A stretch of 64,000 nucleotides of DNA from Myxococcota bacterium (GTDB taxonomy: Bacteria > Myxococcota_A > UBA796 > JAFGLY01), in NCBI GenBank assembly GCA_024276675.1, contig JAJRWT010000063.1, forward strand, positions 215,024 through 279,023, given 5' to 3'. Below are positions 25,568 through 36,000 of this stretch, in pieces; position 1 is the stretch's first letter, and each line of letters begins with the position of its first letter. The notes beneath the pieces are model-generated. The model searched no databases, had not been told where the DNA came from, and was given only the letters and a program-made list of their open reading frames with translations. The translations under genes were made by a program, and so were the position numbers.

Positions 25568-27415
25568 ATGAACGCATATCGTCCACCCGCCTGGCTTTCA
25601 TCGGATGCCAGCCCCACCGGAAGAGAAAGCCTGGTGGAAGAACTCTGCTCGGTCCTTGAAACACCTGGGGTCGTCGTGTCGCTGGAGGGTGCTCCGGGAT
25701 CGGGTGTGAGCACAGTGCTGGGCGCGGTTGCCACTCGCATGGGGGAGTCGATGCCGGTACGCGTCCTGAGACTCGCGGGGAGCCTGGACACTCTGCACTT
25801 CTTCCACATGGTTGGCTGGACCATAGGAGCACCTTTTCCCGGCGACCAATCCTCGGTGGGCGAGACGCTGGCCGAGTTGGGCGAAGTGCTGCTGCTGCTT
25901 GACGATGCGGACAGACCCGACACGGCATCGGTGGTGGAGCGCCTCTCGGCGGTGGCCCCACGGGCCCGTTTCCTCGCGGCGGGGCGCTGGGCTCCGGTTC
26001 CCGGTCCCAACTTCCAGTTGTCTCCACTTCCCGACAACGTCATAGCCGTAATCTGCCCGAACTGCGCCCCTTCTCTCCTTCAAGGCAACCCCCTGCTGGC
26101 CCTGCTGGTGCAGGAATGCCGGGCGCCTCCATCCAATCCCTGGGCAATACTGCAAAATATCCCGCGGCAGGTAGATATACTGGCTGCCTGCCCCGCTGGC
26201 GTGCCGGGATCCGCTCCCCCTGGGCTGCCCCCACAGCTGCTCCTGTCCACCGATGCCCACTTCACCGTGCTTCGACGGGCCGTGGCTGAATCCCTGGCGA
26301 ACCTGCGGACGCCCTCCCCCAGGGCAATCGCCCGGAGCCTGCATTCTCGTTGTACCAGCATCCTTTCGTTGGGCACCGGCGCATCTCTGGACAGCGTCCC
26401 GGATCCCCGCGTTCTTCCCGTGTTGGACCATATTGGCACCCACCACCCCGACCCCTGGGAGGCCGCCAGGGCCACTGCCGCCCTGGCGAGAATCCGGATC
26501 GCAGCGGGCCAGGCAGCAGCAGCACGGGTCTGGCGGCAGGCCGCGGAAAACCGTCCTTCAGACGGCAGTGGGCGGGAGCAGGCCCTGCTGGCCTGGGCCG
26601 AAGGAGACGCACTGCTGGCCGACGGCGAGACACGAGAAGCACTCGTGGCATGGGAAATCGCGGCCACGCAGCTCCGGCGCGCCCGGGCAGCCCCCGTGCT
26701 GGCCAGCCTCCACCGACGCTGCGGCGATCTGTTGACAGGCCGAGGTCTGCTGCAGACGGCGCTGGAGCGCTATCGAGAAGCGGCGGACCTTCATCGCAAG
26801 CTGGGCGACACCCTGGGGCTGGCGTCAGCCCTGCGTGGAGAGGCAGAGGTCCTGCTTTCCCAACACAACGGCGTGGAAGCTGAACGACTCCTGATCCTCG
26901 CCTCTGCCATCCTGGATGCCATGGAGGACCAGGGGCCCGTGATGGCCTGCGTACTCCTGGCACGGGCTCGCCTGGAGATGGAACGGGGTGAGTTGGACAA
27001 GGCCGAGACCTTCTTGGACGAAGCGGCCGCGACAGTCCACAACCTGCCCCTCCTGCGAGCCAACTTCCTGCTCATGCAGGCAGTGCTCCAACTTCGTCGC
27101 GGTAATCCCCAATCCGCCCGCCCACACCTTCTGAAAGCCGCGGAGATATTCAGCCGGATGGGTCAACGGGATTCCGCAGCATACGCAGTTCGACTCCTGG
27201 GCGACACCGCTGCCCTCATGGGCGACCCGGATCTTGCCAATTCCTTCTATGAACGAGCAACCAGGGAGCAGGTCCGCGCCGGAGATCTGCTTGGTCTTGG
27301 CCGAACTCTCTCCCACCGCAGGGTCCTGGAGCAGGAAATGGGCGACCCCGAAACCGCTATCCTGCTGCGTCGCCTGGCCGACGAGGTCCGCTGGGTCCGT
27401 GAAGCCGACGATTGA
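25568..27415 (+). CDS. TPR-repeat protein with degenerate AAA/NACHT-like P-loop
   Basis: About 615 residues. The N-terminal 150 residues look like an ATPase: GAPGSGVST at about 41-49 sits where Walker A is expected, and VLLLLDDAD at 107-115 resembles Walker B. The invariant Lys of GxxGxGK is replaced by Val, so nucleotide hydrolysis is doubtful. From about 300 to the end are TPR-like helical repeats (LASLHRRCGDLLTGRGLLQT, ACVLLARARLEMERGELDKA, AAYAVRLLGDTAALMGDPDL). No output domain is visible. The architecture resembles the ATPase-TPR core of LuxR/AfsR-type or STAND proteins without an effector. ATG at 25568 is chosen; one at 25550 is possible. It is divergent from hbd. Confidence 0.7.
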   Translation: MNAYRPPAWLSSDASPTGRESLVEELCSVLETPGVVVSLEGAPGSGVSTVLGAVATRMGESMPVRVLRLAGSLDTLHFFHMVGWTIGAPFPGDQSSVGETLAELGEVLLLLDDADRPDTASVVERLSAVAPRARFLAAGRWAPVPGPNFQLSPLPDNVIAVICPNCAPSLLQGNPLLALLVQECRAPPSNPWAILQNIPRQVDILAACPAGVPGSAPPGLPPQLLLSTDAHFTVLRRAVAESLANLRTPSPRAIARSLHSRCTSILSLGTGASLDSVPDPRVLPVLDHIGTHHPDPWEAARATAALARIRIAAGQAAAARVWRQAAENRPSDGSGREQALLAWAEGDALLADGETREALVAWEIAATQLRRARAAPVLASLHRRCGDLLTGRGLLQTALERYREAADLHRKLGDTLGLASALRGEAEVLLSQHNGVEAERLLILASAILDAMEDQGPVMACVLLARARLEMERGELDKAETFLDEAAATVHNLPLLRANFLLMQAVLQLRRGNPQSARPHLLKAAEIFSRMGQRDSAAYAVRLLGDTAALMGDPDLANSFYERATREQVRAGDLLGLGRTLSHRRVLEQEMGDPETAILLRRLADEVRWVREADD

Positions 27416-27538
27416 CTTCCAAGCGACGATTATCATCTGGCGTTTCATTTTCATGGTTGACATCGACGAGGGAAGGCCAATGGAACCATCACCATTACTT
27501 TGGTATTCCTCAATATGCCCCGTGGGGAGGTTCTTGCG

Positions 27539-28921
27539 GTGAACAAAAACCTGATCCTGGCTCTGAACGCCCTCTCCCTGGCTCTGCCACTTCCGGCCTG
27601 CAACAGGACAGGACCGGGCGAAGGGGAGCTGGAGATCAACCTGTCCATCCACGACGACATCCCCACGATGGTGCTGGTGAGCTGGGAAACGGACCAACCA
27701 GGAGAATCCTGGGTAGAGTACGGGAACAGCGGGGTCCTGGACCTGACCACGCCCGTCTATGAACCTTCCACGCAGCACGAGTTTGCGCTGCTTGGCCTGG
27801 GCCCCCTGGAAGACATCCAGTTGATGGCCTGCACGGATTCAGGCGACGACATCCTCACGGGCTGGGGCGAAATCAGTACCAACAACATGCCATCCACCCT
27901 GCCAAACCTACAGGTCACGACCTACCACCAAGACTTGGCGGACCCCCAACCCTACCTGCTGGGTTCGGTGGTGGGCGAATACAACGTACTCTACATCATG
28001 GACAGGAACGGCGAGTGGAGTTGGTATGCCGACCAGGAAGACGACACCTTCACCATTCACACCGCCCCCCTGTCAGATGGGGGGGGGATGCTCCACAATA
28101 TCTTCCCCTGGCCCATGATGGCCAGCGAAGTAAAGCTCCGATCCACCACCCTGGACGGCAGGTGGCAGGAACAGTGGGACACCCCGGGAGCACACCACGG
28201 TTTTGCCCAGCTTCCCGACGGGAACATCGCGCTCATCGTGTCCGATGTCCGCGACTGGCTTAGCACCGAAACGGGCGAGGTGGAGCAGGTAGGGGGTGAT
28301 GCCATCGTGGAGATGGCGCCCGACGGCAGCACCACCGAGGTCTTCAGCACATGGGACGCCCTGGAGCCCTTCATCCACGAAAACTGGGACATGGACTACC
28401 TCACCACCGGTGTCAGGGACTGGACCCACGCCAATGCCATCTACTACTACGAAGGCACCGACACCTACCTCTTCTCCCTGGGCAACATCGACACGATCCT
28501 GGAGATAGACCGGAGCGACGGCCAGGTGCTGCGCAGCTTCGGCTTCGACGCCGAGTACTCCTTCGCACCAGGTTCTCCCGCCTTCGACTTCCAACACGAC
28601 CCCCAGTGGACCGACCAGGGCACGCTGCTCATGAACTCCCTGCACGAACACGTGCGCAACATCGCAATAGAGTACCGGGTCGACGACACCAACCACTTGT
28701 TGGAAGAGATCTGGTCATACGGAAAAAGCGAGGACATCTACGCCTTTGCCATGGGGCAGGTGAGCCGTCTCTCCAACGGTAACACCCTGGTCGGTTTCGG
28801 TACCGCGGGAATACTGCGTGAGATCACTCCCAAGGGCCAGGTTGCCTGGGAGCTGCTGGGGGGTGCCGGGACCTGGTTTGGCCAACAAGTGCTGCTGGAA
28901 GATCTCTACCAACTCAATTGA
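27539..28921 (+). CDS. arylsulfotransferase-like lipoprotein
   Basis: 460 residues starting at GTG 27539, which has GGGGAGG eight bases upstream. This start gives a short type II signal peptide with lipobox LPAC (Cys21), so it is probably an envelope lipoprotein. After a fibronectin-like N-terminal part (about 25-125), the body resembles the six-bladed propeller of arylsulfate sulfotransferase-like (Arylsulfotran) proteins. Markers are HHGFAQLPDGNIALIVSD, WTHANAIYYYEGTDTYLFSL, FDFQHDPQWTDQGTLLM and RLSNGNTLVGFG. Conserved His residues in HHGF, THAN and QHD fit the family's active-site pattern. The substrate is unknown. A longer start at 27515 spoils the signal peptide. Confidence 0.78.
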   Translation: MNKNLILALNALSLALPLPACNRTGPGEGELEINLSIHDDIPTMVLVSWETDQPGESWVEYGNSGVLDLTTPVYEPSTQHEFALLGLGPLEDIQLMACTDSGDDILTGWGEISTNNMPSTLPNLQVTTYHQDLADPQPYLLGSVVGEYNVLYIMDRNGEWSWYADQEDDTFTIHTAPLSDGGGMLHNIFPWPMMASEVKLRSTTLDGRWQEQWDTPGAHHGFAQLPDGNIALIVSDVRDWLSTETGEVEQVGGDAIVEMAPDGSTTEVFSTWDALEPFIHENWDMDYLTTGVRDWTHANAIYYYEGTDTYLFSLGNIDTILEIDRSDGQVLRSFGFDAEYSFAPGSPAFDFQHDPQWTDQGTLLMNSLHEHVRNIAIEYRVDDTNHLLEEIWSYGKSEDIYAFAMGQVSRLSNGNTLVGFGTAGILREITPKGQVAWELLGGAGTWFGQQVLLEDLYQLN

Positions 28922-29146
28922 ACGGGTGGCCGTCCACCTGCCCCCATGAACCCCATGGAAAGGCCGAAGGCATGCAGGAGCGGAAGTGAAATCTACCAGG
29001 CCGTCCTGGAGGGGAAGGGCCAGGCCGAAGGGAATAGAGTTCCCAGAGGGTAGAGAAACCACGGGAAACAGCCGAAGAAGAGTCTGTCTATCATCATGGC
29101 AGGGTACCTCCTGCAGGTACCTCCATACTGACCGGAGCCCCAAAGC

Positions 29147-30097
29147 TCACGGGGCATCGCACTGGCCGAACTCGTATTCGTCGATTCCGCAACCCCAACA
29201 CTTGGCCTGGCCGTCGGCGGTCAACGCACAGCCATGGTAGCTGCCGGCTGTCACGGACTTGAAGATACCGGCGGGTGCGGTGCACTGGCCGGCATCGCCG
29301 CACTCGCCGTCGAAGCAGCCACAGCCCCAGCACTGTACCGTGCCGTCGGTGGACAGGGCGCAGGTCTGGTACTCCCCGGCGCTCACCATGCTGAAGCTCC
29401 CCTGGGGAGACACCACCTGCCCCCACAGATCCGCTCCCCAGCAGATGATTTCTCCATCGAGATTCAGAGCACAGCTATGCTTGTTGGCCACACTCACCGC
29501 ACTGAAGGTACCACTTGGAGGATCACACTGGCCGTAGTCGCAGGTGTCGGGTGTTTCCAGATCAGAGCAATCACAGCCCCAGCACTGCAACTGGCCATCG
29601 GTATCCACGGCACATGAGTGGAGTTTCCCGGCGCTGACTGCGGAAAAGCTGCCCTCTGGCGCCTGGCACTGCCCGGCGTCCTTCCCGAGACAACCCCAAC
29701 AGGTCACCTGGCCCATGCCATCCAGGGCGCAGGTGTGGTATTCACCGGCACTGACGGCGGTGAACTGGCCATCGGGAGCGTCGCACTGCCCCTGTTCATC
29801 GTCTCCCCAGCACTGCAACCGGCCCCCTGAATCCATGGCACAGCTATGGGAAGAGCCAGCGGATACCCGGACGAAATCGCCATCGGGGGGATTGGACAGG
29901 TACGGCTTGCCCCAACACAGGAGCTTGCCGTCGCTGCCAACTCCACAGTTGTGGATACGGCCGGCGTCAAGAGCCACCAGTTCCGCGGAGATGCGGCCCG
30001 TGTCCCTGGGTTCTGCCTGATCGTCACACGCCATGCCACCGAATGTCATGGATCCAACGAGTATGCAGATAGAAGAAAACGAAAAGCAACCTGCCAT
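29147..30097 (-). CDS. RCC1-repeat lipoprotein with CWG motifs
   Basis: 316 residues with signal peptide and a Cys at about residue 24 (GGMACDD) fitting a lipobox. The body is seven RCC1-type repeats of about 35-45 residues, each with the pattern VSAGxxHxCALDxxGxxxCWG (for example SAGEYHTCALDGMGQVTCWG). That predicts a seven-bladed propeller. Cysteines occur in pairs within each blade, and several blades carry an extra CWGC insertion with DxxxCG. Such proteins are common in myxobacterial genomes and are presumed surface binding proteins. GGAAG six bases before the ATG supports the start. A 225-base gap without genes separates it from the arylsulfotransferase-like gene. Confidence 0.8.
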   Translation of the reverse strand: MAGCFSFSSICILVGSMTFGGMACDDQAEPRDTGRISAELVALDAGRIHNCGVGSDGKLLCWGKPYLSNPPDGDFVRVSAGSSHSCAMDSGGRLQCWGDDEQGQCDAPDGQFTAVSAGEYHTCALDGMGQVTCWGCLGKDAGQCQAPEGSFSAVSAGKLHSCAVDTDGQLQCWGCDCSDLETPDTCDYGQCDPPSGTFSAVSVANKHSCALNLDGEIICWGADLWGQVVSPQGSFSMVSAGEYQTCALSTDGTVQCWGCGCFDGECGDAGQCTAPAGIFKSVTAGSYHGCALTADGQAKCWGCGIDEYEFGQCDAP

Positions 30098-30182
30098 TTC
30101 CAGCTTCCTGCCTGATCAGGGGCCATGCCGTCGAGGCTGTCCTTCCCTCAAGTCCGGGGTTTTGCGCGAACTCCTGGAGCAG

Positions 30183-31133
30183 TCAGTCGGGAATGGAGCC
30201 GTAGAGTTCTTCGTAGCGGGCCAGTCTGGCGGCAAGTCTGTCCGCCCTTTTTGCTTCTTCTTCCGCCCTTTTTGCTTCTTCTTCCGCCCTTTTTGCTTCT
30301 TCTTCCGCCCTTTTTGCTTCTTCTTCCGCCCTTTTTGCTTCTTCCTGGGCGAGGCGCGTCTGGGCGTCTGCTCTCCGGGTTTCCTGTTCCGCCAGTTCGG
30401 GGGGTGTCAGGAGGACATTGCCATCGTCATCCAGCCAGCGCAGCCAGGGAGCATGGGTGGAGCCCCAGGTACTCTCTACGATGCCAAGTCTGAGGCCCAA
30501 CTGGGTACACTCGAAGGTTCCGTCGGGCCCGGGGAGCAGAGGTCTGTAACTGTTGGTGGCTATGTCCAGTATGTAGCCTTCCAACAGACCCGTGAAGGGA
30601 TCGAAGAGAAAATACTCACCCACGCGAAGCGCACGCGAGTAGATCTGCATCTTCTCGCCACGGTCCACCTGTTCGGTCGAATCTGAAAGGAGTTCGATGA
30701 TCACATCGGGTGTCAGACCGTTTTCCTCCCACACTACCCAGGAACGCCGCTCCCGTCGCTCCGTGTTTTTGACCACGAAAACATCGGGGCCGCGAAAGTC
30801 GTTCTGCTTGACCTGCAACTCGCTGTAGTAGAGGAACATGTTCCCGCCCACGAAGAAGTCGTCTCGGTCTTTCCAAGCCTGCTCCAGAGACAGGATGAGG
30901 ATGGACATCTGCTGAAAATGGCGGTAGGTCTCCATTGGTTGCCCGTCATCGCAGGGTAGCTCATCCGCACCGGGGGGCGGAGTGGGTACCATTGGTGGTC
31001 TTTTCTTGGGGAGGAGCATGGGTGTGTCTTCTCCTGGAACGAACGTCTGTTGCCTGGAGAATAGCATATTTTCAAGAACCTGTGGTCGGCGGCGAAGATA
31101 AGACAGTGCATTTTCCGTGAAGGGGCTTTCCAT
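30183..31133 (-). CDS. Uma2-family (DUF820) PD-(D/E)XK nuclease-like protein with heptad tail
   Basis: 316 residues. The core (about 40-225) is a Uma2/DUF820 restriction-endonuclease-like fold, with DVFVVKNTERRERRSWVVWEE, PDVIIELLSDST and VGEYFLFDPFTGLLEGY supplying the acidic residues and the E/D-x-K-like site. The tail (about 245-305) is a coiled coil in which the heptad KRAEEEA is repeated five times by a 21-bp tandem DNA repeat. Family members cluster in cyanobacteria and delta-proteobacteria and have no proven role. The repeated tail is the striking feature. It is transcribed codirectionally with its neighbours. Confidence 0.85.
   Translation of the reverse strand: MESPFTENALSYLRRRPQVLENMLFSRQQTFVPGEDTPMLLPKKRPPMVPTPPPGADELPCDDGQPMETYRHFQQMSILILSLEQAWKDRDDFFVGGNMFLYYSELQVKQNDFRGPDVFVVKNTERRERRSWVVWEENGLTPDVIIELLSDSTEQVDRGEKMQIYSRALRVGEYFLFDPFTGLLEGYILDIATNSYRPLLPGPDGTFECTQLGLRLGIVESTWGSTHAPWLRWLDDDGNVLLTPPELAEQETRRADAQTRLAQEEAKRAEEEAKRAEEEAKRAEEEAKRAEEEAKRADRLAARLARYEELYGSIPD
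30241..30345. repeat. 21-bp tandem repeat (five units) inside the Uma2 gene
   Basis: Units of 21 bp begin at 30241, 30262, 30283, 30304 and 30325. The first four are identical and the fifth differs in its last base. Each encodes one KRAEEEA heptad. Near-perfect identity implies recent expansion, and unit gain or loss would keep the reading frame. Confidence 0.93.
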
Positions 31134-31196
31134 AGTTCGGCCCGGAGGCCACGGGCTACAGTCCCGGAACAGTTCCTGAAGCTTCCGTATGCCCCC

Positions 31197-33062
31197 TCAA
31201 TCCCAGAGGATCTCGATATCGCCGCTGGTGAGTCTGGCCCGGAGTGTGTAGTCGGAGTTCATGATGGGCCAGAGAGCGAATACCCTGCGGTCCAGTTGGT
31301 CCCATCCCCCCCCGGTTGGCCCGGAGTCGTACCAGAAGCAGGTGGGCCTCCCGGGAAGTTCCAGGGGTTTGTCAACACTGCCGTCGCCGTTGAGATCGCC
31401 GTCGAAGTCCATGACGCCGTCCACGATGCTCAACGTGTACTGGTCACCCTCGGTGGCGGGCGCAGCCCCCGACATGATTGTGAAGCTTATAGCCCCCTGA
31501 TCGCTCACATAGCGCAGGTCGTTGAAGGCCATGTTTTCCTGCAAGCCCGAGACGGTTCCTTCCACCCACCATGCCTGTTCCATTTCGTCCCAGGTGACCG
31601 TCCAGGTTTCGCTCAGCGCCACCCCCGCGCACTCGTTGACCATCACGTGCTCCGTGGATGATTCGTCTTCCCAGAGATAGGGGCTGCTGGGTTCGCCCTG
31701 GTCGCTGAAGCCGAAGTACGCAGAGCTGTCTTCGTAGCTGTGCGGTCCGGTGGCATCTTGCACCAGGCATCCGGATTCCATGTCGAGCATCACCATGCGT
31801 CCCTCGAAAAGGGACACCACCACGACGTCTTTTTCGATGCGCGCCCCCCACTCGGTGGTCTGCTGGGTCAGGACAGGAACGGGCGCCGCGGCAAGGCCCG
31901 TGACGGGACTGCCCAGGTCCAGGCCTTCCACCTGCTCCGTGTAGGGGTTGACGTTGAGCAGTTCATCGGTTGCGAGATCCAGGATGTCCACCCTGTTGGT
32001 GCCCGCCGGGGCCAGTGCCAGTCTTTCGTAGTCGTCGGTGGCCAGGTAGGCCAGGTCCACCAGGGGGCCAGGGGCCGGGATCTGCCGGACACTGGAGGCA
32101 TCAGGGCTGTCCATGTCTACGATGATCTCGTAGGCGAAGCTCAAGGCGGCATCGGCCACGTAGAGCAGGCTGCCGGAGTCGTCCCAGTCCAGGCGGTAGG
32201 GCTGGGCGCCATCGGGCAACGGGATGGTACCCACGAGCTGCCCCTGTGCCGCGTCGAACAGGGACAAGGCCGATTCGCCGGTGTCTCTGTCGAATACACA
32301 GAGAGCCAGGGAGGAGGTGCCGGGAGCGAGCGATAGATCCTGCACCGCCCCACCCACGTCGTGCTCAACGATTCCGGTGTCAGTGGAAAGGGTAAAATAG
32401 TCACCGGCAGTGGCGCTTCCGGTGATGGTGAACTCCAACTCGCGATTACCGGTGTGGTATTCCTGTTCGAAAGAGGCTTCCAGGTACTGGGGCCCGGAGC
32501 GGCTGCCGGTTGCCAGCCAGTATTCCCCGTCGTACTCCACCACCCAGTCTTCGGTGGTCGTGTACCCGGTGCGAAGCTGCAAGTCGTCCATGGAGGCGTT
32601 ATCGCCGGAACCGTCGGCGTCCACGAAAACCGGCTCGGTGGCCTGGGGGGCGAGTTCCACGGGCTCGGAGTCCACCGATACTATGTAGGGCACTTCCAGC
32701 AACACGTCATTGGCGAAATCGGAGACGAAAAGGGTCACGGTCTCCGTGTCGGCGGCCCATACTGCTATGGGACCAAGGATCCGAGCCCTGCCGGTGGCAA
32801 TGTAGGAAGCGCGCAGGAAGGAGGCGGCAAGGTCGTCGGTCAGCAGCCGACCGCCCTTGAGATCCAGTGGAGTTATTCGGCCGGAACGACTGTTGGAAAC
32901 GAAAGCCACGGGTTCTTCAAAGGGGCCGCCGTCTTCCGGGTAGAGCACAGCCGCGGCCACAGGGCCGTCGAAGTGGGGCTCGGCTGATTCATCGTCGGTA
33001 CATGCGACGGAAATGGCCAGGGCCATCCATGGAACCATGGCATTCCGGCCCTTGCGGATCAT
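31197..33062 (-). CDS. large lipoprotein with duplicated 65-residue module and beta-propeller
   Basis: About 621 residues beginning at ATG 33062, which overlaps the upstream stop (ATGA). The lipobox is ISVAC (Cys21). Two divergent copies of a module occur at about 171-235 and 485-554. Both start with W-V/T-V, contain GSxSGxQ, then ELEFTI or ISFTI, and finish with YFTLS or YTLS. Between them is a YVTN-like propeller (YRLDWDDSGSLLYVADA, NRVDILDLATDELL). A Ca-binding-like loop DLNGDGSVD lies near 556-564. It is coupled to the even larger lipoprotein upstream. Function unknown; an extracellular binding or scaffold role is inferred. Confidence 0.72.
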   Translation of the reverse strand: MIRKGRNAMVPWMALAISVACTDDESAEPHFDGPVAAAVLYPEDGGPFEEPVAFVSNSRSGRITPLDLKGGRLLTDDLAASFLRASYIATGRARILGPIAVWAADTETVTLFVSDFANDVLLEVPYIVSVDSEPVELAPQATEPVFVDADGSGDNASMDDLQLRTGYTTTEDWVVEYDGEYWLATGSRSGPQYLEASFEQEYHTGNRELEFTITGSATAGDYFTLSTDTGIVEHDVGGAVQDLSLAPGTSSLALCVFDRDTGESALSLFDAAQGQLVGTIPLPDGAQPYRLDWDDSGSLLYVADAALSFAYEIIVDMDSPDASSVRQIPAPGPLVDLAYLATDDYERLALAPAGTNRVDILDLATDELLNVNPYTEQVEGLDLGSPVTGLAAAPVPVLTQQTTEWGARIEKDVVVVSLFEGRMVMLDMESGCLVQDATGPHSYEDSSAYFGFSDQGEPSSPYLWEDESSTEHVMVNECAGVALSETWTVTWDEMEQAWWVEGTVSGLQENMAFNDLRYVSDQGAISFTIMSGAAPATEGDQYTLSIVDGVMDFDGDLNGDGSVDKPLELPGRPTCFWYDSGPTGGGWDQLDRRVFALWPIMNSDYTLRARLTSGDIEILWD

Positions 33063-36000
33063 TGGTTGGCAATCCACGTGAGTACCTCCAGCCAGGTGTC
33101 GCTCTCAGGGTCCACATCCACTATGGCCAATTGGCTGTTGACCAGGTTTTCCTCGACATCGCCCTCGAAACATACCACCACCGCCAGCTTGCCGTCCGGT
33201 GTGACTCGCACCGTGCTGGGGTTTTCGCACATGAAGGGAATCTCGCCCACGAGCTGGCCGTAGGGCCCCATGCGAAGGTCATAGGCCGCCAGGCTGTTGT
33301 CGTTGAAATTGGTGACCAGGAGGATGTCGCCACCCGGGAGATAGTCCATGCCCGTGGGGCCGGCACTGACCACCGTGTCTTCGCCCAGGTCGCGTTCAGC
33401 CCCGCGAGATGCGGGGAGCCAGCCCACCACGGTATCGTAGAGAAGGTCGTCTTCGTCGTCGTCCAGTACCTGCGCGACATCCAGGAGATACACACCTTCG
33501 GGGCTGTCGTTGAGCGCGAAAAGGTAATCGGAGCCCGGCACCATGGTCATGCTTCGAAAGCCCACCCCCCCGGAACCCGTGTCCACGGGAAGAACGGCTT
33601 CGATGGCCAGGTAGTTGCGGTCGTCGAACCCGGAGCGGGAATCGTCCCGAACATCGAGCACCACTATGTAGGGCTGCCGCTTGCTGGCAACGTAGAGAAA
33701 ACCACGGTCCTGGTCCAGATAAAGAGCAGTCAGACCTATTCCGGACACCTCGAAATCGTCCACGAAGCCGTCCAGTGGGATGGAGTCCACCTCGTCGGAC
33801 CCTGCTCGGGTGGAGAAGGCCAGCCAGTCTCCAGATGTGGGAATGGAGGCATTCTTGTAGAAGACGTCGGGCTCCAGGGCCAAGGCCAGGCCGGGCCTGA
33901 AGCTGGAGTTGTCCCAACCGTGGTAGAACATGGTCCAACCATCGTCATCCTCGAGGACCACGGGCCGGTCCACCCCCCCGAAGTCGAAGAGACCCACCTC
34001 GCCCTGCAAGACCGGAATGGCTTCTTCTTCGTCGGTGTAGGTCCGCTGGAAGGAGAGATCGGCGGGATCGGCCCAGGCATAGCCTATCGCCCAGGTGTCG
34101 CCGTCAAAGCCCCCATACCACATGTGTATGGTGTCGCCGGTGCTGATCACCCACGGGTTGCGCACGCTGGTGTCGTCCCACTCACCCGTTGAACCGGTAC
34201 CGAACACCCAGTCATCGCTCTGCCCCGCCAGCCGAGTGAAGTTCCAGCCATCGATGCTGGTGGCCGCGCCGATGTTGAAGCGCTCGCCGTCGGTGCCGGC
34301 GTACCAGAGCCTGATGGAGCCGTCGTCCAGGAGTTCGACGCTCCCAGGATAGACACCGATGCTTTCCCAGTCTTCGCCCACCTCCAGCACCGGAGATTCC
34401 CCGGAACGGGTCCAGGTGAAGCCGTCGTCGCTGGTGGCCATGCCCACCTGGACCAGGCCGTCCCCATGACCTGCGTAGTACATCACCAGGCCATCACCGG
34501 TGTCCAGCACGGCCGGCGAAGATACTCCATCGGCGTCGAAAGAGCCGGCATCTCCCTCGTAGAGTACGGGCTCTTCCGACACTACTACATCCTGCCCATC
34601 CCAGGTGGCCCGGGCGATGCGCGAAACTCCTCCAGAATCGGTGACGTCCAGGAAAATGGAGCCCCCATATTCAACGGCGGCGGAGATTCCCAGCCCACCG
34701 TCGGAATAGTCCCCCAGTTCGTCCAGGTCCAGGAGTTCACCTGCCACCAGGCTCAACTGCCAACCGAAGGTTTCGGATTCCACCGTCGAGCCGGGCTCGG
34801 CTTGATAGGAGAGCAGGCCGGCCTCTTCGCCTTCTATGCTGAAGGCCTGGGAAGGCTGCACGTAGAAAGCCAGGCCGGGTGGCTCACGGGAAGCGGCGAC
34901 GCTGTCCTGGGGATATTCCAGCATGGGTTCCGGATCTCCCCACCTGCTGCCGTCCACGCTGCTGGCCGTTGCGACGTACCAGCGGTCGTCACCCTGGTCG
35001 CGCCGCGAGATCCAGATGTGAAAACGCCCGTTGGAATAGGCCACCACCGGAGCGGCTGCATCCCCGGCAGGGGCCAGGACGGGCTCGTCGTCCACGGTCC
35101 AGGTCTCCAGGTCCTCGCTCCATGCCTGCCCTATGCTCCAGTAGTCGCCGTCATAGGCGCTGTAGTACATTCGCCAAAGGTCGGCAGTCTCGTCCCAAAG
35201 CAGGAAGGGGTCGGCCTGGTCCACGGCATCGTGATCCCCACCAGGCTCCAGGATGGGGGAGTCGGAGTACATTTCGAAGGAATCGGTTCCCGATTCGGAG
35301 ACCGCCAACCCGATGGCCGTGCCATCCTTGCTGGTACCGTCGAAGAAGAGCCAGGTGTAGCCGTCATACTGTACGGCACAGGGGCCGCCCATTTCGTGGT
35401 CCCAGCGGCCCTCTTCCCGTTCAAGCAGCGGTTCGTCGTCCAGCTCCCAGTCGGCCAGGTAGTCAACGGAGCTGGCACCCCATATGTCGCCGTCGCTGAC
35501 GAAGAGCATTCGCGGTCCAAGGGAGCTGGTATAGGAGTAGTCGGGGTCCAGCACTTCGCTCACATCGGAAGAAAAACCCGCAAGCTCGGAGCCGAAGCCA
35601 CTCTCCACCCACTGCCCGTCACCTCCAGACGAAGATCGCCGAAGGCCATCTTCGTCGGGCAGCCAGATGTAGTAGGTGCCATCCACCCAGGTGAGCACCC
35701 ACCTGTCGGTGAGTACGTAGTCCTGCTGATCCTCCATGAGTTCCAGCGTGGCGAAATCCGCCCGGGAACCGGATGAGTCCACGTCCTGCCAACGCTCGTA
35801 GCCGATGCCCACGTCGCCGTTGGCGTCCAGCAGGGCGATGGGGTCGGACAGGGCGTCCAGCACGGAGATGGAGTGGCTGGTACGGTTTCCAACGAAGAGA
35901 TAGCCGCTGGAGTCGTCGTAGACGACGGGGAAGGGATCGCTCTCCAGCTCGATGCTGCTGGCGGAGTCTTCCGCCACGGGAGCCTCGTATGCACCCATGG

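Noticed and set aside
30241..30345. five-unit repeat considered as a CRISPR array
   Set aside because: The units are contiguous with no spacers and lie inside a coding region.
32867..35776. long plus-strand open frames opposite the two large lipoproteins
   Set aside because: The lipoprotein frames have signal peptides, repeats and ATGA coupling. The antisense frames have none.
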